Under the pieces are notes generated by a model that ran no database searches, was not told where the DNA came from, and saw only the letters and a program-made list of their open reading frames with translations. Of a stretch of 64,000 nucleotides of DNA, positions 1 to 12,771 are shown piece after piece. Source of the stretch: Amphiura filiformis. Taxonomy: Eukaryota > Echinodermata > Ophiuroidea > Amphilepidida > Amphiuridae. Where the stretch lies: contig NC_092637.1 of NCBI RefSeq assembly GCF_039555335.1, positions 41,432,990 to 41,496,989 of the forward strand. The letters run 5' to 3'. A program made the position numbers and the translations under genes. How positions within the stretch are numbered: the first letter of the stretch is position 1; every line of letters starts with the position of its first letter.

Positions 1-2520
1 TCATGACAGTATTGTGAAACACCGCCATTCATGCCAATGCCCATATTGGTACATAACGAAGGCCTGTATGTTTGCTATCAAATCATATGTCAATGAAAGT
101 TGCGAATTCACATACATGCCCACCATGCAAAACTGAATACGGCTTAATTGTTGAAAAATATGTACTGAAATAGACGATGGTCTGCTCATTTGAAAGAAAA
201 ATCAGATTCAAAGAAGATTAGAAGGGATAAATACTTGGATTTGTCAACTGTCATGTGTGCTTCATTTTAAATGTTTACCGACCTTCTGGTTTCTTAGTAA
301 TTTGTGTCCAAATTGATTTATTCGAAGGTAACTTTTGACGTTTTCGCTAAGGTTACCTACGAATACCATGGAAAAAACTACTGTTCTCATTGTCTCATGA
401 TCTAGACAACACATTGATGGACCCTGGTATAAAGCTAATTGTAGTTGCCCTCAAACGAAAGGCCACAAGACGTAACTGACTCCAAGATGGACTTCACAAG
501 TCTGCAATAACGGTTTTAAGCGATTTGTGTGCAATTAAGCAAATTAAAGTCACTTTAGTGCCTTTGTTTCTTACTTCAATCCTCTTTCAACCGTTGTGAA
601 CCGACATTATTAATACATGATGGGGTCTAAAGTATCAATAAACGCACATAAAGAAAATAATACATTCAAAGTGCTTTATAAAATGAAGTTTTGATTGCGA
701 TATCCACCAAAAGTCTAATTCTTACCTACAAATACTGAAATGTTACTTACGAATACAGCATAATACATGACATGTGTAATGAAGTGTCCCTACCAATGGA
801 AATTAATTGTCAAAAACTTTAAGCGGTACCCCAGGACACTATTATTACCCATATACGGATTCATTCAACAATTATTTATTATGTAAAATTGCTGATTAAC
901 TACTTGTATATCAAAATGAAGTGGTCAAAATCTTGCTAAAAGCATCAAAAATTTTTGATCTAAGGTAATAGCATTTATTCATTTGGACGTACCATCTGAA
1001 AGGGATCTAAAACTACCATTTTATTAATTCATTACCATAATAGCAAAATTTAAACCTATAAACTCAATATAGATATTGTTAAATCGCTCATGTTACCTAC
1101 GAATACCCGGGTTTCTTCACCTTTTCATTGTATAAAGCGTTAGGTGTATGCGTATAATTCCTAATATTCTTGAAAACATATATCATACTCGTTCTTATAC
1201 AATGTGTAAATTGATTCATACTCATTTGATAAATAAAATACAGAAACTGACCTAAACTTCATTTTCAAAAATAAACTAGCATAAATTGACTAAGATCATA
1301 ATTGATCGCGTTATAAAAATAAAAATAAATATTTTCTGGTTGAGTTAGCATTTTCCTGACACCCTGTGGTCTACATTACACGAAAAAAGCGTTAATGGGA
1401 ATATTCCATTTGTTTTAGGTTGATTAGTATTGCGATAGTGAAAGCATCCTAGTGGTATTCGTAGGTAACATTGGGTTTTGATATCACATTTACTATCACA
1501 CGTCCTGGATTTATTTTTTCAAGATTAGTAATGGCACTTTTGGTTCCTATAAGGCCAATATGTCATCAATCAATGGGCAAAAGGAAAAAATTGCGGAGAC
1601 ATTTTTATTTCGGACTTTTATTTTCGGCCCGTGGACACTTTTGGTTGGATTCGACCATATATTTATCCCACCGATAATACCCGGTTCAAAATGATGCAAC
1701 TGGGAAATGTGTATTTTGTATTGTCATCCACAATCTGACAATATATACTCAATTCACCACGGATGACCTTGATCTGGCCTTCAACATTTTTTTTACTAAC
1801 ACCCACCATGTCCATAACAATCTAACTCTTTAAAATTCCTCTCATCTCTCTCATTCATAACTCCAAACTTCAGTCTTTTTACCTTTTCTGTGTTTTACCA
1901 TTTACCAATATTTAGTACCGTACATTACTGTTACAATCCATTAAGAGCATGGTATTTTATTTAAGATATATTTATTCGCAATGTATAGCTTACTGGCAGT
2001 TACAAGCACGTTATAAACAAAACGACTGATTACTCAATCCCCGGGATTCCCGAGCTCAATCCAATTTTTACTTTCTGAATGTGTTGATTATATTGTTAGG
2101 ACTACTAAGTACTAACTGTCAAAAGCTACTTTATAAACCAATTACTGGTACCCCCTTCTCTCTCTGACTAGTGTCACTGCCAAGCCATACATCTATGGTA
2201 GTATGCCTATGACCCTGCCGTTATTTGCTCATTGTCTCAAGGAAAGATGATTATTAGTGGTCACACTTCCAATCACACTTGTTGACAGCTTATCAGTAAG
2301 GATCATTAGGTGTGGTACAATTTTATATCCTGTTTTCATAGAGCAATTGTGCAAAATGTTTAATATTAAAAAATATAGGTCCTAAAACTTTATTTGTGAA
2401 CGGATTTTCATCGTTGACAGCACAAAATGTATGTTCAGTATATTAATTATTTCATTGATAGCATTTTCCTAAGTTTCCATCCATAAATAATCACAGAATA
2501 TTATCTGTTTACAAAATAAG
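1..2520. other. No gene recognised; AT-rich with a recurring 14-15-mer
   Basis: No convincing ORF or exon. The word GTTACCTACGAATAC occurs at about 352 and 1090, with near copies at about 722 and 745 and an inverted copy GGTATTCGTAGGTAAC at about 1455, suggesting a decayed inverted-repeat element over roughly 350-1470. Confidence 0.5.
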
Positions 2521-2529
2521 TGTTTATGT

Positions 2530-2870
2530 ACTTAAAACTACACCACTGTGCTGGAAGGCTTAATTGGTTATCTAAATTAGGATTGTTCTCTGCTGTATTT
2601 TTTTATTGAAAGAGAAGATAAGCCACCTCTCTTACAGCCAGATTTAGTCGCAACATTGATTTGTCCATAGCAACTGTAGCTATACACAGTTTAGAAAGTA
2701 ATATTTGGCTCCGAGTATTTTTACGACTTTTAAGACAAAAATCAACAGTCAAGTCTGCAACAAAAAAATGGGCTATTCCATCTGAAATCCATACACACTC
2801 TATGGAAGACATGACCTTAATCTCCCACACAGGAGTGTGTGTTTCAAATGGGGTTACTTGAATAGGTGGC
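2530..2870. repeat. Dispersed repeat, copy 1 of 3
   Basis: Sequence with TTTTTATTGAAAGAGAAG, GCAACATTGATTTGTCCATAG and ATGGGCTATTCCATCTGAAA recurs at 4385-4500 and 5050-5290. Short ORFs across it are incidental. A snap-back ACACACTC...GAGTGTGTG follows at 2790-2840. Family unknown. Confidence 0.65.
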
Positions 2871-2879
2871 TAAATTTGA

Positions 2880-4240
2880 AGTATACACCCCGTGCGGAAG
2901 ATTAAGGTCATATCTTCTATGTCTTCAGAACAGAATTCTGCATAACATAATTATCTGAAAATGACTCTATATTGTTATGAACTAGGCAAAGTGACGAATC
3001 GAGCATTTTGGGCAAATTGAGTTTTTGTTTGCTTATGATTATATTCCAGGTGATCTTTTATTTCCACCAAAAATTAATTTTAAATCTTACTTCCCGACGT
3101 AGATATTGAAATTTTGATTTGGACGAATCGCGCCGAGGTGCGATAAATGAATTTGGCAAAGAGACGAATTGTATACTTAGCTGTACAAATCAGATTGATC
3201 TTGTATTACATGTCCTATAATAATATATTTGATACCACCGTATAGCTGTATGCACTTTATTATCTTCTATCCAGTGATACCAAAATAAATACAAACATTC
3301 CCCCACAATATGTCGATATGACTTAATAATGTTAGTGCGCCCCCGTGGAATTGAAAACTCCCTGAAAATTATACGCAAAATATAGGCCAATATTGTTATT
3401 TTTATATTAAAATCCTTGAGGTTTTGCTAAATATTACAGGAATGACTATTTATAACTTATATACACAAAACCAAAAATAAAGGATGAGTGCTATGGTTTA
3501 CGCGTAGTTGAATGCGTATTCGACCCCGAATGCGCAATGGAAGAGACATTTTGGATACATCATAAAACCGAATAGCTGTTAAAACGGGTTTTGATGGATA
3601 TATCGACTGTTTTAGAACATGCAAGTATTGCAAATAATTCGTGTACACTCAGTTCTACAATAAACATTTCAAATGAGTGCTCACGAATGATCTAATTTTT
3701 AGATTGTCACCACTCTGCCGTGTTCATAACAATTATTTTCCGTCTGCTTTTTGAGAAAAATAGCGCTGTATAAAAATGTCAAATTTTCCCGTGTTTACAT
3801 CCGACTGCTAGAATTACGTGTGACTTACAGCCAGTAGCCAGTAGAGTGCCTCCTCCCCCGACAAAAAAAAAAAAAAATAAATAAAAAAGAGAAAAAGTGC
3901 CCCTCTGACAAAAAAAAAAATTAAAGAGAAAATTGGAAGGCAAAGAAAAGAAAAGGAGCAAAAGACTAGTGTAAAATACAATTTTCCCTTTCCACCTGAT
4001 CATGGCCAAAATAGTGTAAAATACGAAATTTGAGAGCGCTACGCGTGCACATTCTCACAATGTTTGGCTTTTTTTTATACAGTCTTGAGCTTAAAAAAAT
4101 GGTATATTTATCCCATGATGCAACCGGGATAATGTTTCAACCGGGACCTTTTTTTTCGTCTTTTAAAATATGTTTTGTTTTGTCCCCTGACCAAAAAAGC
4201 TAGCTGCGCCTCTGCTAGTAGCTCCGATTTTTTTGGTCAA
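2880..4240. other. No gene recognised; purine-rich A tracts
   Basis: AT-rich sequence without exon-like structure. A/G-rich tracts at 3862-3960 produce a spurious low-complexity ORF on the - strand. Confidence 0.5.
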
Positions 4241-4249
4241 ACAGAAAGT

Positions 4250-5460
4250 TAAAAAACATGATAATAGTTTGCTGCCTGTCGTGGAAAAACTCAACTAAAT
4301 AATATAATCGTCATCATAGCAACTTCACGGTATAAGAAAATTTACAAACTACACCTTTGCGCTGTATTGGTTTTGAATAAGGCTAAATTTGGAATGTTCT
4401 GTGCTGCCTTTTTTTATTGAAAAAGAAGGTAAACCACCTCTCCTGCAGCCAGCTTTAATCGCAACATTGATTTTTCCATAGCAACTGTATCTATGGTTTC
4501 CTGTTGTATTCTGGGATATCAAACTGACGGCTACGGGTCATCAATGATTGTTTCCTGTTGTATTCTCGGATATCAAATTGACGGGTAATCGTCATCGATG
4601 ATGGTTTCCTGTTGTATTCCGGGATTTTTTACGGGTTTTTTCCAACCAGTCACAGAATGTCCACGGTAAAATGTACTGCTCGTAGTTGTACTGCATATTA
4701 TTGCATCGCTTTTGAACTTTCTTAAAACCATAACTTGTGGAAATTGGTGCATGTAAAAATTACATAACCCGTTATAACACATTCTTCATGTTCTTACGAC
4801 TAATTAGGGTAAAGTGAAAAACCACACCGGAAATATTTTTTAAACTTTGGCCCTTTTTACGTTTTGAAATGTCTTTCGGTAGATTGACGGGAAAGCGTTA
4901 TCAAAGATGTTTTCCTAATTTATTCTGGGTAAAACAGAAAGTAACAATTGAACATGATAAAAGTTTGCTGCATATCGTGGAAAAACTCTAATAATAATTA
5001 TAATCATCATCTTAGCCATCTAATGGTATAAGAAAACTTACACACTACACCGCCGTGCTGGAAGGCTAATTGGTTTTGAACGTAGCTAACTTTGGAATAT
5101 TCTGTGCTGTCTGTTTTAATTGAAAGAGAAGTTAAGCCATCTCTCATGCAGCCAGATTTAGTGGCAACATTGATTTTTCCATAGCAACTGTAGCTATACA
5201 CAGCTTTGTAACCAATTTTGTTCCGAGTATTTTTACGACTTTTAAGTCTTTGGTCAACAAAAAAAATGGGCTATTCCATTTGAAATCTCCAAAGGGGGTA
5301 TCAAATTGACAGGTGAGAGGGGAATACTCTACTACTCTTTATGAACACGCATATTATGATGTCATGGTGTATTCCGGGATATCAAATTGACGGGTAAGCG
5401 TCATCGATGATGGTTTCCTGTTGTATTCTGGGATATCAGATTGACGCGTAACCGTGTGTG
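4250..5460. repeat. Dispersed repeat complex, copies 2 and 3, with minisatellite pieces
   Basis: Two successive copies (about 4260-4500 and 4960-5290) of a unit containing GTTTGCTGCCTGTCGTGGAAA, ATAATCATCATCTTAGCC and the 2530-2870 repeat. Between and after them are pieces of the GGTTTCCTGTTGTATTCTGG minisatellite (4495-4640, 5355-5455). Confidence 0.65.
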
Positions 5461-5724
5461 AATGGGAGTGTTGAAGGGGCGGTTGATAACATTTTGATAA
5501 TCAATTCTTATAGGGGTCTCAATAAGGAGTTATTAAAGTTTCCAAAATTGTCGAATTACAGTTACAGTATTTCCTGTCAAAATAATTGTCTAATCGTAAT
5601 AATTTAAAACATATAACTGTACTATTTTGTTCAAATTTACATAAGTATCATTCCTGAGGGATGAGTGATGTTCCGAGGAATTTGAATTCCTTTCGAGGGG
5701 TAGTGGTAGCATTATGTATTGTTT

Positions 5725-5970
5725 ACCCAGGTTTACTTAGTCCAAATATATAAGTGGATCAGAAGCATGAAACAGGTCACCGATGTCATCCAGACTGTGA
5801 AACAAAAGAAGTGGTCTTTGACTGGTCACCTAGCTAGAACATCAGATGGACAATGGACCAAACTGGTTACAGAATGGATACCTAGAAATGGTACCAGACA
5901 CCCAGGATGACAGAAAGTTAGATGTAGGGATGAAGTTACAAGGTTTCTTGACGTCACCTTAAAGAGAAAC
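5725..5970 (+). pseudogene. RTE-type LINE 3' coding fragment
   Basis: The frame encodes KKWSLTGHLARTSDGQWT..VTEW.PR.GTR, the C-terminal motif of RTE-like reverse transcriptases (W-x-GH-x-AR...W...VTEW-x-PR). A stop after the GTRHPG word and a following frame KVRCRDEVTRFLDVT mark decay. Truncated at 5' and broken at 3' by the foldback element. Confidence 0.65.
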
Positions 5971-5988
5971 ACGAACATGTACATGAAC

Positions 5989-6270
5989 AAAATTACACAC
6001 ATGATATCTTAAATACTCTACTCTAAACACATGTCAGTAACCAAGCAGTTGTCCAACTGACACAACAGTAAAATGCACTGACACGGAACAGCTTCCGGGA
6101 CCACATTCACAGGCGAATAATTGGAACCCAACAACAGAAATCTGTTGGGCTGTGAATTTTGGTCCAGGAAGGTGTTTCATGTCAGTGCATTTTGCTGCTA
6201 TGTCAGTTGGACAACTGCTTGGTTACTGACATGTGTTTAAGTAGAATATCGAAGTAATCATGTGTGCAAT
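5989..6270. mobile_element. Foldback MITE (near-perfect hairpin, about 280 bp)
   Basis: The two halves are reverse complements: ACACATGTCAGTAACCAAGC with TTGTCCAACTGAC on the left against GTCAGTTGGACAACTGCTTG with TTACTGACATGTGT on the right, outer ends ATTACACACATGAT and ATCATGTGTGCAAT. It sits at the end of the RTE fragment. Confidence 0.8.
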
Positions 6271-6344
6271 TTTTTTTCATTTTTATGGAGAGGATTTTAA
6301 GATATGACCTTGTGAAAAATTATAAGTTTCTTTTTGAGGCCAGT

Positions 6345-6475
6345 TTAGTTTACTATGCACCTTACCCCTAAATTGTGGTCAAATTTTAACCACAAAAGGA
6401 TCCACAATTTAGGGGTAAGGTGCATAGTTAAACTACTACGTGGTCATTTTGACCACGTTGTTTCAAGCGTGTAAT
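6345..6475. mobile_element. Partial copy of the ACGTGGTCAAAA MITE
   Basis: Contains a hairpin CACCTTACCCCTAAATTGTG / CACAATTTAGGGGTAAGGTG and the right end GACCACGTTGTTTCAAGCGTG; the left terminal repeat is missing. Intact copy at 13656-13815. Confidence 0.7.
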
Positions 6476-6544
6476 CTCCCGAAAAAAAATAATAAACGTG
6501 TTTTAGACACACCCTAATGTACACCACACTTATAAATGCAGTTG

Positions 6545-6965
6545 AATAATGATGGTCGATGGTGGTTTCCTGTTGTATAATGATATATCAAATTGCCTGG
6601 TGATGGTTTCCTGTTGAAGTATGTGATAACAAATTGACGTGTAGGCGTCATCGATGATGGTTTCCTGTTGTATTCTGGGATATCAATTGACGGCTAAGTG
6701 TTATCAATGATGGTTGCCCGTTATATACTGGGATATAAAATTGACAGGTAAGCGTCATCGATTATGGTTTCATGTTGTATTCTGGGATATTAATTGACGG
6801 TTAAGCGTCATCGATTATAGATTCCCGTTATAATATGTGCTGAAAATGACGGGTAAGTGTCATCAATGATGGTTTCCCGTTATAATATGTGCTGAAATTG
6901 ACGGGTAAGCGTAGTCGATGATGGTTTCCTGTTGTATTCTGGGATATCAAATTGACGAATAAGCG
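6545..6965. repeat. Minisatellite, unit about 60 bp (GGTTTCCTGTTGTATTCTGG...GTAAGCGTCATCGATGAT)
   Basis: About seven diverged tandem units of TGGTTTCCTGTTGTATTCTGG + GATATCAAATTGACGGG + TAAGCGTCATCGATGA. Smaller clusters of the same unit at 4495-4640, 5355-5455 and 11140-11190 show that it travels with the surrounding dispersed repeat. Confidence 0.75.
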
Positions 6966-7033
6966 GGTAATACTCTACTACTCTTTATGAACACGAACTA
7001 TAATCAAACATATACCTACAAATGTTTTTGATA

Positions 7034-8682
7034 AAGGCCCGGTCACACTATGACGGACGATAAGCAACGAAATGTGACGAACGTGAAAATCACAAAATGT
7101 TGACGGCAAAGCGACGGCAAAAGAGGAAAAACAAGATTCGATGACGAGTGGGAACGACCTTCAGCGACAACACGACGGCAAGGGACGAAAGGCTGCGGCA
7201 GGAAACGGAGACTTGCGCCCAAAACCGGACATTGTCTGATCGGCGAGTGACGATGTCTCGACGGAGCCCGACAACAAGGTCGGACGGCTGGCAGCGGATT
7301 TGCTTGCGGCAAGGGACGGCAGCTGACGGTGGATTGCGGCGATGATGACGTGACTCAGCGGCTGACATCAAAGCCTGTGTGTGCGGGTTGTATAGTCCAC
7401 TTTGGCGTTTCCACGCTTCACAACGTTCTGATCATCCACTCAACAATATCAAAATCAACAATAATTAAAAATATTAAAATCAATATCAATAATAATCCAA
7501 ATTATTAATATCTGTATCAATGATAATCAAATATATTAACATCAATATCAATAATAATCAAAAATATTTCACATATCAATAATAAAAAAGATAATATAAA
7601 TATCAATAATAATCAAAAATAGAAAAATCAATGTCAATAATAATCTAAACTATTAATATCTATATCAATAATAATCAAAAATATTAACATCAATATATGA
7701 ATAATGATCAAAAATATTATCATCAATATTAATAATAATCAAAAATGTTATAATCAATTATTATAATCAAAGATATTAATAAGAATATCAATAATGATAA
7801 AAAATTAAATATCAATAATAATTTTAAAAAATAATATAAATATCAATAAAAATCAAAAATATTAACATCAATATATGAATAATGATCAAAAATATTATCA
7901 TCAATATTAATAACAATCAAAAATGTTAATATCAGTATCAATAATAATCAAAAATATTAACATCAATACCAATAATAATAAAATATCAATATGAATAATA
8001 TTCAAAATATTAACATCATTATTATTGATATTTCTTTTTATATGAACTTAAAAATTGCATCGGGACGGACAGTCTATTGAAATCAATAACGTCAAAAATG
8101 TCAAAAATCGCACAAAATGTTAAAATCGTGGACCATCGTTTAAAAATCGTAACCCATCGCATACCACCGTTTCAATGCCGCAGGTACTCGCAATCGATCC
8201 GCCATCAAAAGTCAATATCCGTCACCCTCCGGCCAAAATTCGTAAGTCACTGTGGCACCAAGATCGTTGCAATTTCGTTACTTGCCACAATGTGTCGTCA
8301 GTGTTCGAGATGTGACGTTACTTGCCGTTGTTTTTTCGTCAATTGTCGTTGACAACGACTACCAACGAAATTGTGACGACCTCAAAACGACTAAAGACGG
8401 CTTCGTATGGCATGGAAACGTCAAAGAAATTAGGGCTGCGGTCTCCAACGAAATCTAAACGGAACCACAACTACTACTTTTGCCGTCACAAAATTTTCTA
8501 CATGTTGAAAATTTGCCGACGAACGCGACGAATAATTTCGGCTGTCTGTGGTCGCTAACGGATTCGTCAGCGACAACTAATGACAATTAACACACGATGA
8601 GTGACGGTAAATTCAAAATTGCAGTTCGCAGCTTAACGTCGCTTGCCGTTCACCCCTATTCGTCATAGTGTGACCAGGCCTT
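7034..8682. mobile_element. Non-autonomous DNA transposon with AAGGCCYGGTCACACTATGACG ends
   Basis: Ends AAGGCCCGGTCACACTATGACG and the inverse CGTCATAGTGTGACCAGGCCTT. Outer 400-600 bp are CpG-rich and full of GACGGCAA/CGACGAA words; the middle (7440-8030) is nearly pure AT, made of diverged units AATAATCAAAAATATTAACATC. Several ORFs of 60-90 codons in the GC-rich arms are overlapping frames of this repeat, not genes. Target duplication not clear. Confidence 0.75.
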
Positions 8683-8829
8683 AATACATACACTAAGAGA
8701 CAAAAATCTGTGAATGGTTGAAACATTGGTGAAAAATATGTGATCCAACTCGGATTTTCAACGATTCACAGAGTTTTTACGGAAAATGTAATACCTGTAC
8801 TGCATATTATTACGCCGCTTTTGAACATT

Positions 8830-10780
8830 CAAAAAACTACCCATAGCAAAAAGAAAAGTTTCCCGGTGATCACCCGATGACCATTCGGTGGTCATCAGAA
8901 ACATTTCGGGTACCTTTTCCAGAGTTATCCGAAAGTGCCCGCTAGCGGATACCTTGCGAATACATAATTAAGTTATCATAAAGTTTTCGGGTAGACTCAA
9001 ATATTTCAAATGAATAACCCAGAAAGTTCCCAGAAACATAAATTCTTTGCAGGAGTTACCCGGTGGTTATTCGCTTTTAATTTGACCTTGAAATAGCATA
9101 AAGTATCTTAATAATGCATGTATATGGTCAAAGGACACTGTAAAAATTCAAAATGGAGTAGCTAGCTGTTGCGAGTTGGAATATTTTTGTGCTGAATATT
9201 CAAGTTATTTGTGGTCCAAAATGTATGGATTTACATGTAGGGCATTACAAGATGTTTACTAATTAATCTGGAACATGCTGTAGGAATTATAAAAGCATTG
9301 AATGCTTGATTTCATATGACAATGCAGGTAGGAAAATTTGTATGCAATGATTTGTATATTGATGTCTTCATACATGTACCTAATATATGACACATTTGAA
9401 TGTTTTAGTCTATATCTTTTCTAGTAAATCATACAAGATTTTGACAGCAACTTAATGTTAATTAAATAAATAATCATCAGCTAATTTATCAATTAACTGA
9501 TATAAGCTTTATGTTAATGATATCATAACAGTTTGGTTGTACATTAATTGAAAGGTGTGAAACAAATTAAATCAGAAGAATAATTTTGTACAGTAACTAC
9601 AATTACGTTGTTCACTTTCAGGTTTCTTATAGCAAGATAGCACTAGCTCAACTGCCATGACTGCAGAGTTGTATTTCACTAAAAACTACAATTCAAATTA
9701 TAAGCTAAATTGCCAAATAAATTTGTGCATACTCATGAATTTGTATTTCTGCATTCACCAACAGGTCAACAGGAAGTCTCCAAGAGGTCACCAGGTATAT
9801 CCTCACCAAAGGTTGTCCGCTAGGTCCCCGAAAAGTTATCGGGTAGTTCCCAAAAAAGTCCGCTAGTTCCCCAAAAAGTCACCGGGTAGTTACCCACTAG
9901 TTTCCCAAAATAGTCACCGGATAGTCATCCGGTACCTATTACCTGAAAGGTACCTGAATTTTTTTTCAATTACAAGACCAGACAGGCCCTGGACCTTTAC
10001 ATCGCGACAACAAACACCCAGCTAGCTAAAAATACAATCAAAACCCAGGGACCTACCACTTGGAATTCACTGAAAGACAAAATTAAAAACTCTTGTTCCC
10101 TTTCCTCCTTCAAAAACAATTTGACGACTTACATTCTGGATCAATACCATTCTGAGAAAATCAATAATGAGTACGCATCAGTCACATAAATCTCCCTAAT
10201 CCCCATGGATGTTTGCCCTGCACCCTCATTTTTTTCTGGATGTTTTACAAAACAATATTTTTCTTCATAATATTCATGGGGTACACGCATGTACATGTAC
10301 CTAAGTAATATCACATCCTATTAATGTTATTATTATTTCATAGATACATTAGTTCATTTATTCAAGTTAATTATTTATAAATCTTTGTGTTTTTTTTTCT
10401 AATGTATAATTTATGTTGTAACTCTGGGTGCCATCAGCCTCACGCCTAGCGTTTTTGATGGCATCCACATCACATGTATTTAAAATGTAATTGCTATTAT
10501 GAAAAAACCTTTGATATTTATGATATCTTGTTCTTTACTAAACTTTAATTATATTTAATATGTAATATCTTGTTTTATGATATATATTGTTATATGTGAT
10601 GGAAAAAAATAAAATTGAATTGAATTGAATTGAATTGAATTGAATTGAAAAAAAGGTATCCACTATGGTTTCCCAAAAATGCATCGGGTAGTCACCATTT
10701 TCATGTGAAATTTCCCGGTGTCTACCCGGTGACTATTGAGAAGTTATCCGAAAAGGTCTCATATTTTGATGTGGGTATAA
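8830..10780. repeat. Inverted-repeat region of CACCGGGTAGT/ATCCGAAA words, split by a LINE
   Basis: Variants of GTTTCCCGGTG, CACCCGGTGACTA and GTTATCCGAAA occur in both orientations at 8850-9080, 9760-9950 and 10655-10760, as in a foldback element. The LINE tail 9965-10650 is inserted in the right part. Nothing else recognised between 9080 and 9760. Confidence 0.5.
9965..10650 (+). mobile_element. LINE 3' end (CR1/jockey group) with (TTGAA)n tail
   Basis: The + frame from about 9970 reads QALDLYIATTNTQLAKNTIK...GPTTWNSLKDKIKNS...FKNNLTTYIL, the C-terminal motif of jockey/CR1-group reverse transcriptases (PT-x-WNSL...FK), ending in TAA near 10187. A 3'UTR of about 420 bp follows and finishes in an AATTG pentamer array (10614-10650), a typical LINE tail. 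5'-truncated. Confidence 0.7.
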
Positions 10781-10789
10781 TTGATGTGG

Positions 10790-10975
10790 GTGCAAGTGAA
10801 AATCGCCCTCTTTGGCAATTAGAAAATACCGTTGTGGCATAATGCTTACATCTACGTCACGGGCGCAGTCTTAGCTCTCAAATGCCGTTTGTTCTGTTCA
10901 ATTTGCTTGTTCCAATTTCGAGATATGTTTAATTAACAACGAAAGGGTAAAATCACAATTGTGCCACTTTTGGAA
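10790..10975. mobile_element. Solo left arm of the CAGCCTGTCTC MITE
   Basis: Matches the first about 190 bp of the element at 12772-13653 (CAAGTGAAAATCGCCCTCTT, AAATACCGTTGTGGCATAAT, AAATCACAATTGTGCCACTT) but lacks the terminal CAGCCTGTC and the rest. Confidence 0.7.
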
Positions 10976-11129
10976 ATTGGTGCATATACAAATAACATTT
11001 CTGATCCGTTCTTCCGATTTTACTAAATAGGACCAAGTTTAAATAAAGTTAAAAGCCACACGGGAAATATTTAATAATTTTAATATTTAACTTAACTTTG
11101 GCCCCTTTTTATGTTTTGAAACGTTTTTT

Positions 11130-12360
11130 TCTGTAGATCAAATTGACGGGTAAGCGTCATCAATAATGGTTTCCGGATGAATTCTGGGTAAAACAGAAAG
11201 TAACAACATGACAATAGTTTGCTGCCTGTCGTGGACAAACTTTATAAGGGATGCGAGCGAAAATCGGCTGCACTCTAGCGCAGCCGGCTGCGCTTTGGCC
11301 CCACTATTCTTTTTCATTCTGGCTGCACTGTCTGGCTGCAACAGTTACAAGGTTGGCTGCAACATAGGTGGTCAATGTATTTTGAAAGTTGCAGCCAGAG
11401 TGCGGCCATAGGGTGTTAGGTCGCATGAGGATTATCTGCTTGGATAAATAATGTGGTTTGCTGTACAATAAACCATTATTCCTATTGTCACATCTTCATA
11501 TTACCATTTACCACAACACACTGGTATGCTATTTTTACATGCTTTGTATTCTTACTGCATATCTTTATGTCAAATGCATAGTACATGTAATAATTATTAT
11601 GTGAAATGCATAAAATTATAAAAACACAGACACCTAAAATCATTCATTCATCAGTTATATTCAACGTTATCAGAAAACATAGGCAATACAGAATATTATC
11701 ATACAGCATAGTTAAAAATGCAAACCTACAAAATATAACAATATTTACAAATACAATCTAAGATTATTAATACAATTAATATTATATAAATATTGTAAAT
11801 ATGATTATAACCAAGGTCAACACCATCAGAACTTGACAATATAGATTAATAAAATCAAGTAGGCCCAATGTAAATAGGTCCAATAAGTAACAGTTGATAA
11901 TATTATAATGAATAAGCGAGATATAATTTTCACGAAGTCCTACTACTAACTTTTTTAAGTGACATTAAATTAATCTAACCTACATGGGTTGTGACCTTTT
12001 AATGTGTCCTTTTTTAAACAGTCATCTTAATGTTTATAGTGTCTTGATTTCCTTTTGTCCACTTTGTAGCAATAAGGATTTGTGGTTTCTCTGAGCTATT
12101 TACTATTACACAATAAGTCTTTTATGCCTTAGATCCAATTCACTGGGTCTTGGATATGGGTCGCAAGAAAACTATTACTAGCGCAGCCGGCCGCATGTAG
12201 CGGGGCCAACCTTGAGTTGGCCTCGCCTGGCCCCGCAAAGATTAGAGTGCAGCCAGAGTGCAGCCGGCTGCGCTATAGTGCAGCCAGTTTGTGCTCTTGT
12301 GCCTAAAATAATATAATCATCATCTTAGCCATCTAATGATATAGGAAAACCTACAGACTA
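11130..12360. repeat. Dispersed repeat complex, copy interrupted by a GCAGCCGGCTGCGC element
   Basis: Left part 11130-11245 (AAATTGACGGGTAAGCGTCA, GTTTGCTGCCTGTCGTGG) and right part 12300-12360 (ATAATATAATCATCATCTTAGCC) join into the continuous unit seen at 4265-4330 and 4965-5020. Confidence 0.65.
11265..12287. mobile_element. Non-autonomous element with CGGCTGCACTCTAGCGCAGC-type inverted ends
   Basis: The left end has GGCTGCACTCTAGCGCAGCC and the right end the inverse GGCTGCGCTATAGTGCAGCC. Additional GGCTGCA words lie in both arms; the interior 11420-12150 is AT-rich and non-coding. Insertion is inferred from the uninterrupted paralogous repeat at 4265-4330. Confidence 0.7.
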
Positions 12361-12374
12361 CAATTTGAGTTCTT

Positions 12375-12769
12375 TTCGAGGGGTAGTGGTAGCATTATGG
12401 ATCATTTACACGGGATTACTCGGTCCAAACAAATGAGTGGATCAGAAGCATGACACAGGTCACCGATGTCATCCAGGCTGTAAAACAAAAGAAGTGGTAT
12501 TTGGCTGGTCACCTAGCTAGAACATCAGATGGACCAAACTGGTTACAGGATTGAAAGGGTGTGTGTAATATTATAGTCCTAACCCTCCCAAACCACATGT
12601 TACTGGTTTTAAGAGAAATGGTACTAGAGACCTAGGATGACATAAAGTTAGATGTAGGGATGACGTTAAAAGATTTCTTGACGTAACCTTGAAGAGAAAA
12701 CGTGGGATAAATCAGAGTGGCGTCACATTGGAGAGACCTTCCCCCAGCAGGGGCCAAAAGGTCACACTA
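12375..12769 (+). pseudogene. RTE-type LINE 3' coding fragment, second copy
   Basis: Frames encode QVTDVIQAVKQKKWYLAGHL.. and, after a shift and a ~45-base disruption near 12545-12600, KSEWRHIGETFPQQGP, the extreme C-terminus of RTE-like reverse transcriptases. Same family as 5725-5970. The MITE 12772-13653 interrupts it just after the last codons. Confidence 0.65.
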
Positions 12770-12771
12770 TA

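Noticed and set aside
7043-7371. Arg/Ser-rich ORFs in both strands of the 7.0-8.7 kb element
   Set aside because: Overlapping frames of the CGACGG repeat; none has a transposase motif.
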